Assembly: GCF_048128805.1 (NCBI RefSeq)
Contig: NC_136002.1
Location: 27,632,602-27,696,601 of the forward strand
Origin: Centroberyx gerrardi
Lineage: Eukaryota > Chordata > Actinopteri > Beryciformes > Berycidae
Direction: 5' to 3'
DNA length: 64,000 bases
A program made the position numbers and the translations under genes. The notes beneath the pieces are model-generated. The model made no database searches and was not told the origin of the DNA. It saw nothing but the letters and a program-made list of their open reading frames with translations. Positions 53,774 through 64,000 of the stretch are shown piece by piece (position 1 is the stretch's first letter; each line of letters opens with the position of its first letter).

Positions 53774-54045
53774 CACCAGTTCAGCTTGTATAAAAGGGCA
53801 ATGGCTCTTGTGACTAATCAGACATACGTGGTATAGAGACTGACTAATAAAGGCATTGGCGTCACCTACACTGACTAGCAACTGACCAATTACAGAGAAA
53901 ACACATGAAAACAAAACCATATTAATCATTTCTCAAACTGCTAAAGGTTTGAGAAATGATTAGCGATAAACTATGGTGACATTTGAATCATGAATTTAAT
54001 CAAATTGCTCAGTAAATAATCTGTACTACAATCAAGAGTTTATAT
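53774..54045. repeat. Local duplication, copy 2, with perfect hairpin
   Basis: Partner of 52798-53070. It contains a perfect 16-bp-arm hairpin, TAATCATTTCTCAAAC (53923-53938) and GTTTGAGAAATGATTA (53947-53962), loop 8 nt. Copy 1 keeps only the right arm (AGAAATGATTA), so the hairpin arose in, or survived only in, copy 2. Confidence 0.75.
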
Positions 54046-54596
54046 CCCATAAAACCCAGACTTAGGAAATTAAAAATATGAGAGCAGAGCTGGTATTTCC
54101 AATCAGAGGCACTGGCATTCCCATGTTGGAGCTACTACTGTTAAAGGATACAGGCCTACTGTCTATTACTGAACAGGGCTTCATTGGCTTTCTGCAACAG
54201 GTACTAAATGTTTGATCAATTTTGTTCAGTATATACTGGCAAAGTAAATTTTATTTTATTTGTCATATGACATCATTCATGAAATCAGTCAAAACGGCAA
54301 CTGTATAGGCAATGGAGTGTTGTTATCCATTGTGTAATCAACAAATGACTGAAAGCCATTGCATTCACCCTTGAATCTCAAGTGTGTCAGAGGGCATAAA
54401 ATGTTCTCTACTTCCCTTTTCTCATTTGACATTTTCACAAGTTTTCTGGGAAACAAATTCAATTTGACAGTTGGATCTTGTTCAGATGTGTCCAATCGCC
54501 ACTCCCAACAAATTAGGGAAATAATTCAATGAGTTTGAAATGCATAGCACATGGTGTTTACTTAGAAAGTCGATTAGTTTAGCCTGCAATGATAAA

Positions 54597-54640
54597 CACA
54601 CACACGCACACACACACACTCACACACATATACACACAGG
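54597..54640. repeat. Interrupted (CA)n microsatellite
   Basis: CA repeats interrupted by CG, CT and TA units. Confidence 0.85.
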
Positions 54641-54921
54641 AGGAGGCCTGCGTTCCTTCAACATCACTGGAAACAAGCATCACTGTTCTCAATTAGGCCT
54701 AAAGGTTTTGATGAATGATTCAAATTAATTTGCCAGAAGATATTTGCCTTTGACTGTGGAAAAAGCTGACGTTTATATTTATTTTTCTCAGATCTTATAA
54801 CCATAGATGATGTATTCCAAAATAAAGAAAAATTCCTGGGTGATTTCCAGGATTCCATGCAATTCCCTGGACAATGGTATAACAACCACAGCACAGGTTG
54901 GTCAGAATGTGACTACTGTAT

Positions 54922-54923
<2 letters not shown>

Positions 54924-54971
<48 letters not shown>
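54924..54971. repeat. (GT)n microsatellite
   Basis: About 24 GT units with flanking ACGTGTG strings. Confidence 0.95.
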
Positions 54972-54974
<3 letters not shown>

Positions 54975-57900
54975 TGCACGGGCAGAGGTTGAGCTCCTAT
55001 TCAGTCCCAGTGGGTCACACAGTACTCTGTATTTTTAGAGAGCAGGCTGGTATTTATAGCCCACGAGAGCCCTGGGAAGTCAGGGGCAAAAGTGAGAAGA
55101 AAACGCGGAGCCAAGTCCAGAGGGGGGGAACACAGAAGCCACAGAGCCGCTTTGTGGATCGAGACCAGCGAACACTAAGGCCAAAGTGTTTAATTGCAAT
55201 GATGAATGAAAAATAATGTGTGACGCAGAAGTACGCACAGCAACACAGAGATGCACAGTTGAAACTTTTGTGACACTAGTTGGCTTAACAAACTGCATTT
55301 GCGCATGGCGCCAGTCGAAATGTAGACTGAGACTAAGAGAGGGAAAATTAGGTGAATGTGCAGGGCCAGTCTGTGTCCTCTAGCTGCGGCTGCACAAGGC
55401 CATGTCTAACTTAACATGCGTGTTTGTTTCCAAAACAAGCCTTCTGACACGAACCTACATTGAAACTTGTCCTTGCACAGCCTACCAAGTTCCCCGCCTA
55501 CCAAGTTCTCCTTTAGTTTTGATCAATAATAATGGAGATCTAATGGCACAGCTATTACAAAATGCCACCTCATGATTGGGCATATGGTGGTATTGGCAAT
55601 TTTTTTGGTAACTTACTTTAAAAATTTGGGTAAAATTTAAAAAATATCCACAAACTCACTACAGTGTCACTATTCTGATTCTCAGCATTACTTCATAACA
55701 TATACACCATTTGAAGGAAACTGAAATTAAAGAAATTAAAAAATAAAATCCAAACTATATTATTAGCTCCAAAAAGGAAAAATCCTCCCTAAAACACTTA
55801 AACACTGTTAAAAAAAATTTATTTTTCTTATCCCCACAAATAACTAGCCAAATGTAGATGACGTCACGTCACACCAAGATGTTTCCAGCACAGCTACAAT
55901 GGAGTTTAATAAGAGAGCAATTTTCAACGATCTAAAACATCAAATGATAAACATCAGGTTTTGGTGTCAGTCTCTCAGAATAAAATAACAAGGGCTTCTT
56001 TCTAGACTCACCGTTTTGCACCAGTGTTCAACAATCATACAGGAAGAAATCCATCGTAGAAGAGGAAGAGATACCAACTCCTCCACTGACAGTAGCCTTA
56101 GTAGACCAGAATGCACTGCAGCCACAAGACATGTTGTGTTTAGAGTAAGGAACAGGACTCTCACTTTTTCTCGACTGGAAACTCCAGCTCATTTGCTCTT
56201 ACTATCACTATCTCTATCATTGCTCTCTCCTCCTACACATAAAACCAATCTGAATACGTCAAGTCCAGGCATTCTCTGGGGTTTGTTGAAAGGCATTCTG
56301 GGAAATGTAGGAAATCACTTACTGAAGAAAACATGAAGATGTGGCAGGTTGGAGGAATGTGGATACAACAAAGGCAAATGACAACGCTTCATCACAAAAT
56401 AACTCACTGTAATGGATTGAACATCAGACTGATGATACGTAACAGTGTAAGATCGATTTTTTACTATTACTAGACCCTCCGAATAGCACAAATAATATAA
56501 AATGTGTTAACAAAGCCATTTTTCTAAGTGTGAATAACTCTTGCTGCTGGGGGAGAAATTCATCCTTGCAATATTTGTCCCGGTTTTATCATGTGCTGCA
56601 CAAATGGGCTTTTGCGCTCGGCTGCTTTTAAGTTACACTATGTGGCTGTAATGTGGACTATGTGGCTGGCGAAATGACTCCCTAGATGTCCACATACAAA
56701 GCTATCAAACAAGCCCAAAATTGTCACCCTTAACACCACTTACCACTTTCCATTGATTTAGATGTGGTACGCTTTTCATTGAGTTTCTTCTGCTGAATTA
56801 ACCTATGGACTTCTATGGAAAAATTAGCCAGGACTAACTTGAAAGAAAAGTGATGTGAGATTGAGAGTTTTGAATCTTGTGTGTTGGTTTGTAATGTGGA
56901 AACCTGGGGATTAATCATGCTTCTATCATGCATGAGAAAAATCAAGAAAATACAGCTATAAATGGTGGAATTTCTCCCAACTGTGAGAGTCTTATTAACA
57001 TTCATAAAAATGTAGTTTGTGTCATTGATTGGCCTGTATGGTGTGGAATTTTTCAAATCACTGTAATTAAGTAACGCAGCATTACAGTTTGCAGCAATAC
57101 TGCAGTTGAGCATAGACCAACAATTCGACCTACAGGCCTTCATCATATCAGCCTAAAATGTAGCCTATGTTCTCATGGTACTGCAAAAAAAAAATAGCTA
57201 CTCAAACCTTCAACTTGGTAAGAATTGGCTGATCATAGAGAAAGGTCCACTAAAGCAGTTGAAACAAATTTTACAAAACATCAAAAAATGACACTCCTCG
57301 CATTTGAAATCCATAGTAAGCTTTCCTGACTGAATTAAAATCATTGCACTAGATCTCTGAGAGAAAAACACAAAGTGGAAATTTAAGGAGAAGCATAAGA
57401 TGGTTCAGCTGCAGTTTGCCCTCGGAGCCGAATTGATTTGCTAGCCCTGCAACTTCAGAAAAATCAAAAACGGTGATGATAGGCGAGCTCTGCCCAGAGT
57501 TCAAAGACACTGATTCAGCCATCAAACCCTTGCCAACCAACTGAGGCCAAAAATGTCAAACTGCTCCCGAGTGACAGCCACCAGTGCAATTTGAGTGATT
57601 ATTTGTGCCAGTAAAGACATTGTATTTTAGCCTTTAGGCTATATCAACTCTTGCTTTACACACAAATGCACAATTGCAATACATTTTCAGCTTTTGTACT
57701 CTTATATTTGAATCATAGAGAACAAAGGTCCATGATGAAAAAAATACACTTCCCTAATCAGTCTTTTCAAAGAATCCCTTAACAATGTGACCAATGAAAG
57801 GTTGCCTTGCACAACACCAACTAGCCTATTCATGACTGATAATACAGTAACTGATTCCAGGTTATGAAGTGAGATGTTGCTGCCTGGCTTGTAGAGAGGA

Positions 57901-60900
57901 TTTGGTGGTAATGCAGCCAGTGTGGTTGTTTTTTGCACAGAGATGATGGATTCAAAACTCATAACTTTTATGAGTAAACACAAGGCTATATTTGTATCCT
58001 GTCAGAAGCTGTAGGCAAGAAAATGGTACAACTGGAACTCATTCAAATGTCTTGCAGAAAGAAAAAATAGAAAATATACTGCATATTTCACATTTTGATG
58101 GTCAGAAAACCACCCAAGTGGGCCTGTTAAGAGTGTAATAGGCAGGGCAAACCCTGTTCACGCATTATTGACCACATTCTGCCCTATAGGCCTATCCATT
58201 TCTTGCTCTTTATAGTCCTTTCCATGCCAGTCTTTATCTTTTTCCTCCCTCCCCCTTTCCTTCAATCACACGCTTGTTCTTCTCTCCAAACATGCAGTTT
58301 GTTTTTCTGCAGCCTGTTGTTGTGGGAATGTATCAGTCTACAAGCATAACAAGAGGTTACTGCAGGTCAGCATCCATTTGTACAAAGCATGAGCTAAAGA
58401 AACATCGATAACCTGTGCGATTGGTTGAAATACATATAATGTTAAACCTTTGATATGGCTGCTATTGGTCTATTAGACCTATCTTTTTCCTTTTGGGAAA
58501 AGTTGACCCACAAATTCCGTTTACTAGTCTGTGATTTGCATAGCTGCCTTCTCTGTGCTCCATGTTGCAGCAGCTCCCTCACTGAATATTTCTCAGAGTG
58601 TGCTCATAGTACTTGTTGGAGGTAAATTGCAGTGCATTGTGGGACAGTACACAGGTGACAGCCAAGAAATCAACTCATTTGGGGGGGGTTGGGGCAGGTT
58701 GCTGTGGCAACAAAACATGTCATGGGGCTGAGTAAATATAGGCTAACCAGTAGGCGATGTGCAGAAAGAAGGGCCTGTAATAGAGGAAAGGCTAAAGAAA
58801 AAGGAAAACTGAGACATTTGTAAAGGTCTCAAAGCTATGCTGTCTTTGATGTAGCCTTTAACAATCTGTACTAAATAGTGATGACAAAAGAATGATCAGA
58901 AATGTAGCCGCCTTTTTACACACGAGGAAAACATTATGTACAGCGTATGAAGAAGTGGAGGAAAAAGCAGAGCAGAGGAGGAAAAAACGATATGTTGGCA
59001 ATAAGATTAACTGCTTCCGTCAATCAAACCATGCCCAACTGTGTGAAGCGTGTGTTTTTTAACTGATTGGTTGCTGTAGTTGTTTGTATCATGGGTGTTT
59101 TAGACTGGCTAAGGGGGGCTGATTTCGCTATATGCATGGAAGCAAGGCAGTATTACAGAAGATCTGTTGGCTCCTCCTAGACAAAAGCAGATAGAGATGT
59201 TATGTGTCCTCAACAGACTGGAAATTAAGTGGTAAGAAGACTGCAGGCACCTAGTCCATGGTTTTGCCTCCACTCAGGGACAGGGAAGTACTGGGCTCAT
59301 TTTGTACAGAGGGTCAAGGGTTGTATCCTTTCCAACACATTCTGGGAAGAAAGCCAACTAGAGCAAGGAAAAAGACCAAACTGCAGCCACAGTACAGACA
59401 GAAGGGAGACAGAATGACACAGAAGCAGTTGGAAAAAGAAGGCTGATGGACAGAGGCCATTCTGTGCGAAGCTGAACACACACACCTCCCAGTCTGCTCG
59501 GGACAGGAAAGCCAGTCTGTCCGATCTGCTGTGGCGTTTTGGCTTTTCAACAGGTCGACCCAACATCATCATTAAAAACTGACAACAATAAAAAGTAGGA
59601 GTGTAACAATACACTCCGCTCACAATCTAGTTCAATCCAGAAAACACAGTCCATGACACAATATCATGACAATATCTGGTCCGGTAAGATATGGAAAACC
59701 TCATTGTAGATTTTTACATCAGATCTTTTGAAATGTGTCGATTAAAGTGATACTGTTGTTTAACCAAGTGGAACTAAAAGAACAAAAGTTGTTGCCATGA
59801 GTTGCATTAAGGGACGCACATGATTTCTTCTTTTAATGTAAATATAGTCCATTTATTTAGCTAGCCATTGGTAGCCAATCAACTAGAGACAGGTAGGAGT
59901 AGAGAGGGGAGTGTCCCGAGCTGAAGCAGTCTCTAAATGAAAAAGACAAGAGATGAAAGAAAGCCAAAGAGGATCAGTTTATTCACCTGGATAGAGCAAG
60001 CATTCTTGCAATTGTTACAATGGTTATAAACAAGGTCGGAAATTACTTCCAGCCACCATCAAATGCTGGCAAATCTTTGGCTACGGCTGGCAAATTTGTA
60101 TACTCAGGTAACCAACCATTATTTGGAAGTGCTGTTCTTTTCTATAAAGTTATTTGTCTGGAAAAATAGTGAAAATGGTGAATTTTAGGATTCACTTCCC
60201 ACTGTGACTGACGCTCTGAATATAAATGCATTGGACATAGAGAGTCTGAGAGGATAGAGAAGGTGACAGATGCAGCATCCGGCACAGAATCCCAGTTAGA
60301 GCCATGCTCTGTGTGTTCATACGTTTGTGCATTCGTGTGTAACGATTTTTTGCAATGCGCACTCCTTAGGGGAACTGCGGTATGTGCTGTTTAGGCTGCA
60401 CAGAGCCCTAAGAGCCCTGCGTAGGGGAAATAACAGCGTGAGCTCGTACACCAGGCAGTAAGGTAGAAGTCAAACAAGCATCAACCAACTGGAGGCAACA
60501 ATGTGCTACCACAGCACTTTGGTGTCAACAGGTGGAGTTTTTAAAGGCACTCACTCCAATCATGCATACCCCACCCCACCCCTCCACCCTCCACCTACAA
60601 AGCACTAGTGCACTTGTTTCACAAGAACGTGCTACTTTCTAAATTACTGGCATTTTCCTACCAAGTTTAGTAAAAGACTATAGCTAGCACTAACTTGTTA
60701 GTTAGATCCCTGCTAACTAGTGTAGCTTGGCTTGCAGTTTTAGCCAAAATTACTAACCTGCACTGGTGGAGATCTACATGAGTAATGTATGTAATCTGGA
60801 CTTGAGTAATAAATAAATAAATAAAAGCACTGGGCTGTTGCACAGTTCCTCTATCTGATTTTAAATTAAGGTGATGCAAATACTCAAGTTTTAGAATCAT

Positions 60901-61224
60901 GAAAGAACAAATTGTGGCACTGTCATGAATGAAGCACACCGTAAAGCAAAAACTTTGTCAGAGCCTGCAAGAGATTCAGTACATCCCCAACAAAACTTGG
61001 ATTAGAGTATTAGAGCAATTTTCTTTCATAGAGCAGATTTACTTTTGCTATCTTTTTTATTACTCTGTTTATACATTGTAAAAATGCTCTGATGATTGGT
61101 TCGATCTGCCCAGAGCTCACTCTACATGGTAAAGTGGCCACTGGGCTCTTGCCGACTCCTACTTTGGAGACCAACTGAGACTGACTAGCTTGAACTACTC
61201 CTGACATTTGGTCACTAAGCTAAG

Positions 61225-61838
61225 ATGCAATCACACCTGCAGTTTGTTTCATTTGGGCCAAACTATACTGGAAAGTTTACCTTGTTAAATTTTGCTGTTT
61301 GGTTCGTCTAGATTCACACTGCCCAATTACCCAATTACAAGCAAACCAGGACTTGAAAACAAAAGTCACATGGACTTCCAAGTAGCTTGTATATTGGACA
61401 GAATTTTAGTGGCCTGTCATACTGCGAAGTTCATGATTTTGGCGATGGGAGATAAGTGAAAACAAATACGATTCCATTCCTTGCAACTTTAGCTAAACAT
61501 GATGCATTTGTCTGCACTCTTTGCTGTAATTTACATTCTCTGGTGTTCACGCCAGTTAAGAAAACATGAAGAAATAGCTGAATATGAGCATCAGTTGAGA
61601 TTGTGGTCGTTTCCTGTAGTTGGTTTAAATTATGCTCTCACTCCTAACAAACGGCATCACAGATTACTTGGACGAGGACAAGACTTTTTCAGGTGGCCTT
61701 TTCATTTTCAGGTGGCCTTGGCGTGGTTATTTGGTGCGGACCCCAGTTGAAATGGCATCGTCTCATATGCCCAAACGAACCAAGCTAAAGAGTTTGAATA
61801 AACTGCTCCAGACATGCTTGGTGTGAACACACCCTAAA
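61225..61838. mobile_element. Non-autonomous DNA transposon with degenerate long inverted repeats
   Basis: The right end, reverse-complemented, reads TTAGGGTGTGTTCACACCA; the left end reads AAGATGCAATCACACCTG. Internal strings GTTTGGTTCGTCT (left) and CCAAACGAACCAAGC (right) are also inverted to each other. Elements with GGGTGTGTTCACACC ends are common in fish. Open frames of 60-80 codons inside show no transposase motif. Confidence 0.6.
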
Positions 61839-62918
61839 TGTATTTTCACAGATTGAGGACCCAGCCAGAGGCAGTCTGGACAGTGAATTTAGTCCACAAA
61901 GACCGCATGCAAAAATATGCATAAAAAATAAGCGCACAGAAGAGCACAGAACAACAAAGGATTATCGGGGCATTAAACTGAACCAGAACTGAAGTGTCAC
62001 AACACATGCCTAAATGTTCTCTACTAAAGGGATTAGACTGAGGCCTAAGGTTTTTAAAGAGTAGCCGAAGCCTTGCCGTTTTCACTAGGCCGATGAAGTC
62101 CAGTACTTAACCGTCTCAGTATATTCCGCCTTGTGGAAACGTTCTCAATATCACATTATTCTTTCATAGCTCACCTTAGCAGTGCTCCCTGTAACTCACC
62201 CCAAAGCTCTCAGATCACCTAACCAGATAAGAAACACTTTGTCAGCAGCTCACCAAATCTGCCTCTGCTTGCACTGGAGCAGTCTGTGTGGGCATGCAGT
62301 GGCTGCCATGTGCTTATTCATTCAAATCAATTCTGTAGAAAAAAAAAAAGTCAGGAAATAGACATTCATTCACATCTAGGATGTCAGTCAATGCATCGTT
62401 ACGACTTGATATATATATATAACATTATAGATAAATTAGCCTTGTCGTTGTTATAGGATGAGACTACTTCATTGTCACCTGTTCAGTCACTTGGTTAATC
62501 CATCACTTCAAGGTGTACTCAAGTGTGTGTAGTACTGTTGTTGTTTAAGTTGTTTGTAGTGCTGTGTGCTCTATGGGATACAAATCAAGTATTACTTATG
62601 CCTGGACCAACTCGATAAACATGTGATTTTGAGACATGAATACTTTGTCTCTCTTCTTAATAAATTGTGCACAAACTCCATCATCAAGCACTATACCCTG
62701 ATTTCATAAAACAGTAGGCGTGCACGAAGGCCTGCAGGTAGGCAGTGGATTGTCCTCATAAAACAGCACAAAAAGAAAGAGATGCTGTGAACTAGGAGAT
62801 GTGGGAGATATTCCACTTGCACTCAAAAGCAACACACAGTGGACTGTAGCCCTCAAAGACAATTCGGATCAAGTTGCAAACTCTGTTAGGTGCTATATAT
62901 AGCGCACCAGGATATCAT

Positions 62919-62948
62919 GCACACACACACACATACACACACACACAC
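62919..62948. repeat. (CA)n microsatellite
   Basis: CA units interrupted once by TA. Confidence 0.85.
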
Positions 62949-63085
62949 CTGGCTGACTGACTGACAGAAATGCTGTATTACCACTACCAGTGAATAGGCT
63001 AAAGTGCAGCATATCACACCATATTCAACAGGCTGAACTGCCAAAAAGGCCAAGGCTATGGGTAGTCAAAATTACTGAACTGAGA

Positions 63086-63086
<1 letters not shown>

Positions 63087-63120
<34 letters not shown>
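63087..63120. repeat. (CA)n microsatellite
   Basis: About 17 CA units. Confidence 0.95.
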
Positions 63121-63122
<2 letters not shown>

Positions 63123-63239
63123 AAGAGCAAGGGACACAAGGTGAGGTGGGGAGAGTGAGAGAACAAAATAACGACTTTGCTCAAAAAGGGATGTCACACC
63201 AGTTTCACAAGACACAGTCAAAACCTGAACGCTAGTGTA

Positions 63240-64000
63240 CCATTTGTAATATTAGCCTTACATCTAACAAGTGTTACTAGCTAACCTAGCAGTCCTAGTT
63301 AACTATCCAATGTACTACTTGTTGTAACTGAGTTAAAACTTTGGTTAGCGTAGATGTGGCTGGTTGGCAGGAATTATAACTCTGTTTAAATGTCAGCAAC
63401 AGAGTATGCTAGTCGATGTGAAACTGAGTGTAGGAGGGGAACCAGGGACAGCATAACGTAAAATATTATTCAAAAAATAACCGCTACTAACATTAAGGTT
63501 ACAAGTGAGCACATGAACAATTATGTGTCATTTAGTGTTAAGTAGCGGTAGCATTAACTGATGTTGGTTTCTTCACATGCCCACGTTGAGTCTGAAGTGA
63601 CAGGTATCGTTACGCAGCCTGTCACCTAGTGAACAGGGTTTAGCTGCTTAGCTGAAACCATTCAAGGCAGCTTTGGCTGAGTCTGTCAGATTAGCTAGCT
63701 GCCAAGCTAATAGTAGTAGTTAACACATCTGGATGGAAATTTGGTCATCAGCAAGACGAACTAGTTAAAGCATAAAGTTGAGCAGGCATCGCATCCTTGT
63801 TAGGAGGATTTAAGGACACAAGCCCCTGATGTCAACCCCAGTGCTCATGAGTGGAGACTTGCTGCGCCAGCCAGATCCACTAGCTAACTTAGCATGCTAA
63901 TTCATGTCTTCGCTAGGCTACTTGCTTGTAAGCTGACGTTGCCGTAGCACACATCTGCAAGCGAACCAATGCTAGCTAACGGGATTTGAACTTTGTTATT
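63240..64000. promoter_or_regulatory. GCTAAC/GTTAGC-rich end, possible bcl9l promoter-proximal region
   Basis: The last 760 bp hold repeated AGCTAACC, GGTTAGCG, TTAGCTAGCTG, AGCTAACTTAGCATGCTAA and GCTAGCTAACGGG strings, the same motif family as the ddx6 5' intron. By analogy this could mark the 5' end of bcl9l or of the next gene, but no exon was identified, so the regulatory reading is inference. Confidence 0.3.

Larger units (their letters stand above)
50339..64000 (-). other. Upstream introns or 5' flank of bcl9l, no coding exon recognised
   Basis: No exon with protein similarity was found on either strand. Contents that can be named are microsatellites, a MITE at 53349-53656, a diverged local duplication (52798-53070 and 53774-54045), a larger transposon-like element at 61225-61838, and a GCTAAC/GTTAGC-rich end (63240-64000). 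BCL9-family genes have long 5' introns, so much of this is probably bcl9l first-intron sequence, but the first exon is not located. Confidence 0.45.

Noticed and set aside
56016-56336. 106-codon plus-strand open frame
   Set aside because: No known motif, no splice context, simple-sequence Leu/Ser stretch at the end; not supported as a gene.
61499-61826. Open frames of 64-83 codons
   Set aside because: They lie inside a non-autonomous transposon and carry no transposase motif.

Overview
The window is vertebrate nuclear DNA, most likely from a spiny-rayed teleost fish. The genes have many short exons with GT-AG introns. Introns and spacers are rich in CA/GT microsatellites and in fish-type DNA transposon remnants (Tc1-like, hAT-like, MITEs), with one degenerate RTE-type retroposon. 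The palindrome GCTAACGTTAGC, common in teleost genomes, clusters at two places.

Four protein-coding genes can be reconstructed exon by exon: trehalase treh (minus, 15034-21950, 15 coding exons, 579 aa), the DEAD-box RNA helicase ddx6 (minus, 26597-33658, 12 coding exons, 484 aa), the chemokine receptor cxcr5 (plus, 38077-41280, 2 coding exons, 368 aa) and the Wnt/beta-catenin co-activator bcl9l (minus, 42107-49805, 7 coding exons, 1534 aa). Gene order and orientation match the human 11q23.3 block TREH(-) DDX6(-) CXCR5(+) BCL9L(-), so this is an old conserved microsynteny block. All four frames stay in phase over every junction and no disabling change was seen.

Layout. 1-14.8 kb: no recognisable gene; simple repeats, a complete non-autonomous hAT element with an 8-bp target duplication (3835-4177), and a Tc1-like transposon (11443-14237) with an RTE-type retrotransposon fragment nested inside. 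15.0-22.0 kb: treh. 22.16-26.6 kb: probable long ddx6 3' UTR, ending about 230 bp from the treh start. 26.6-35.0 kb: ddx6 coding exons, a 5' UTR exon and a promoter with a YY1-like site. 35.0-38.0 kb: a MITE and a possible small unnamed gene with a duplicated exon. 38.0-41.6 kb: cxcr5. 41.6-50.3 kb: bcl9l coding exons and one 5' UTR exon. 50.3-64 kb: probably bcl9l upstream introns and promoter region, with microsatellites, MITEs and a diverged local duplication.

The four genes share no pathway: trehalose digestion at the gut or kidney brush border, mRNA decay and translational repression in P-bodies, B-cell follicle homing, and nuclear Wnt signalling. Their association here is positional. 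The least explained items are the small gene between ddx6 and cxcr5, the local duplication upstream of bcl9l, and several perfect or near-perfect hairpins.
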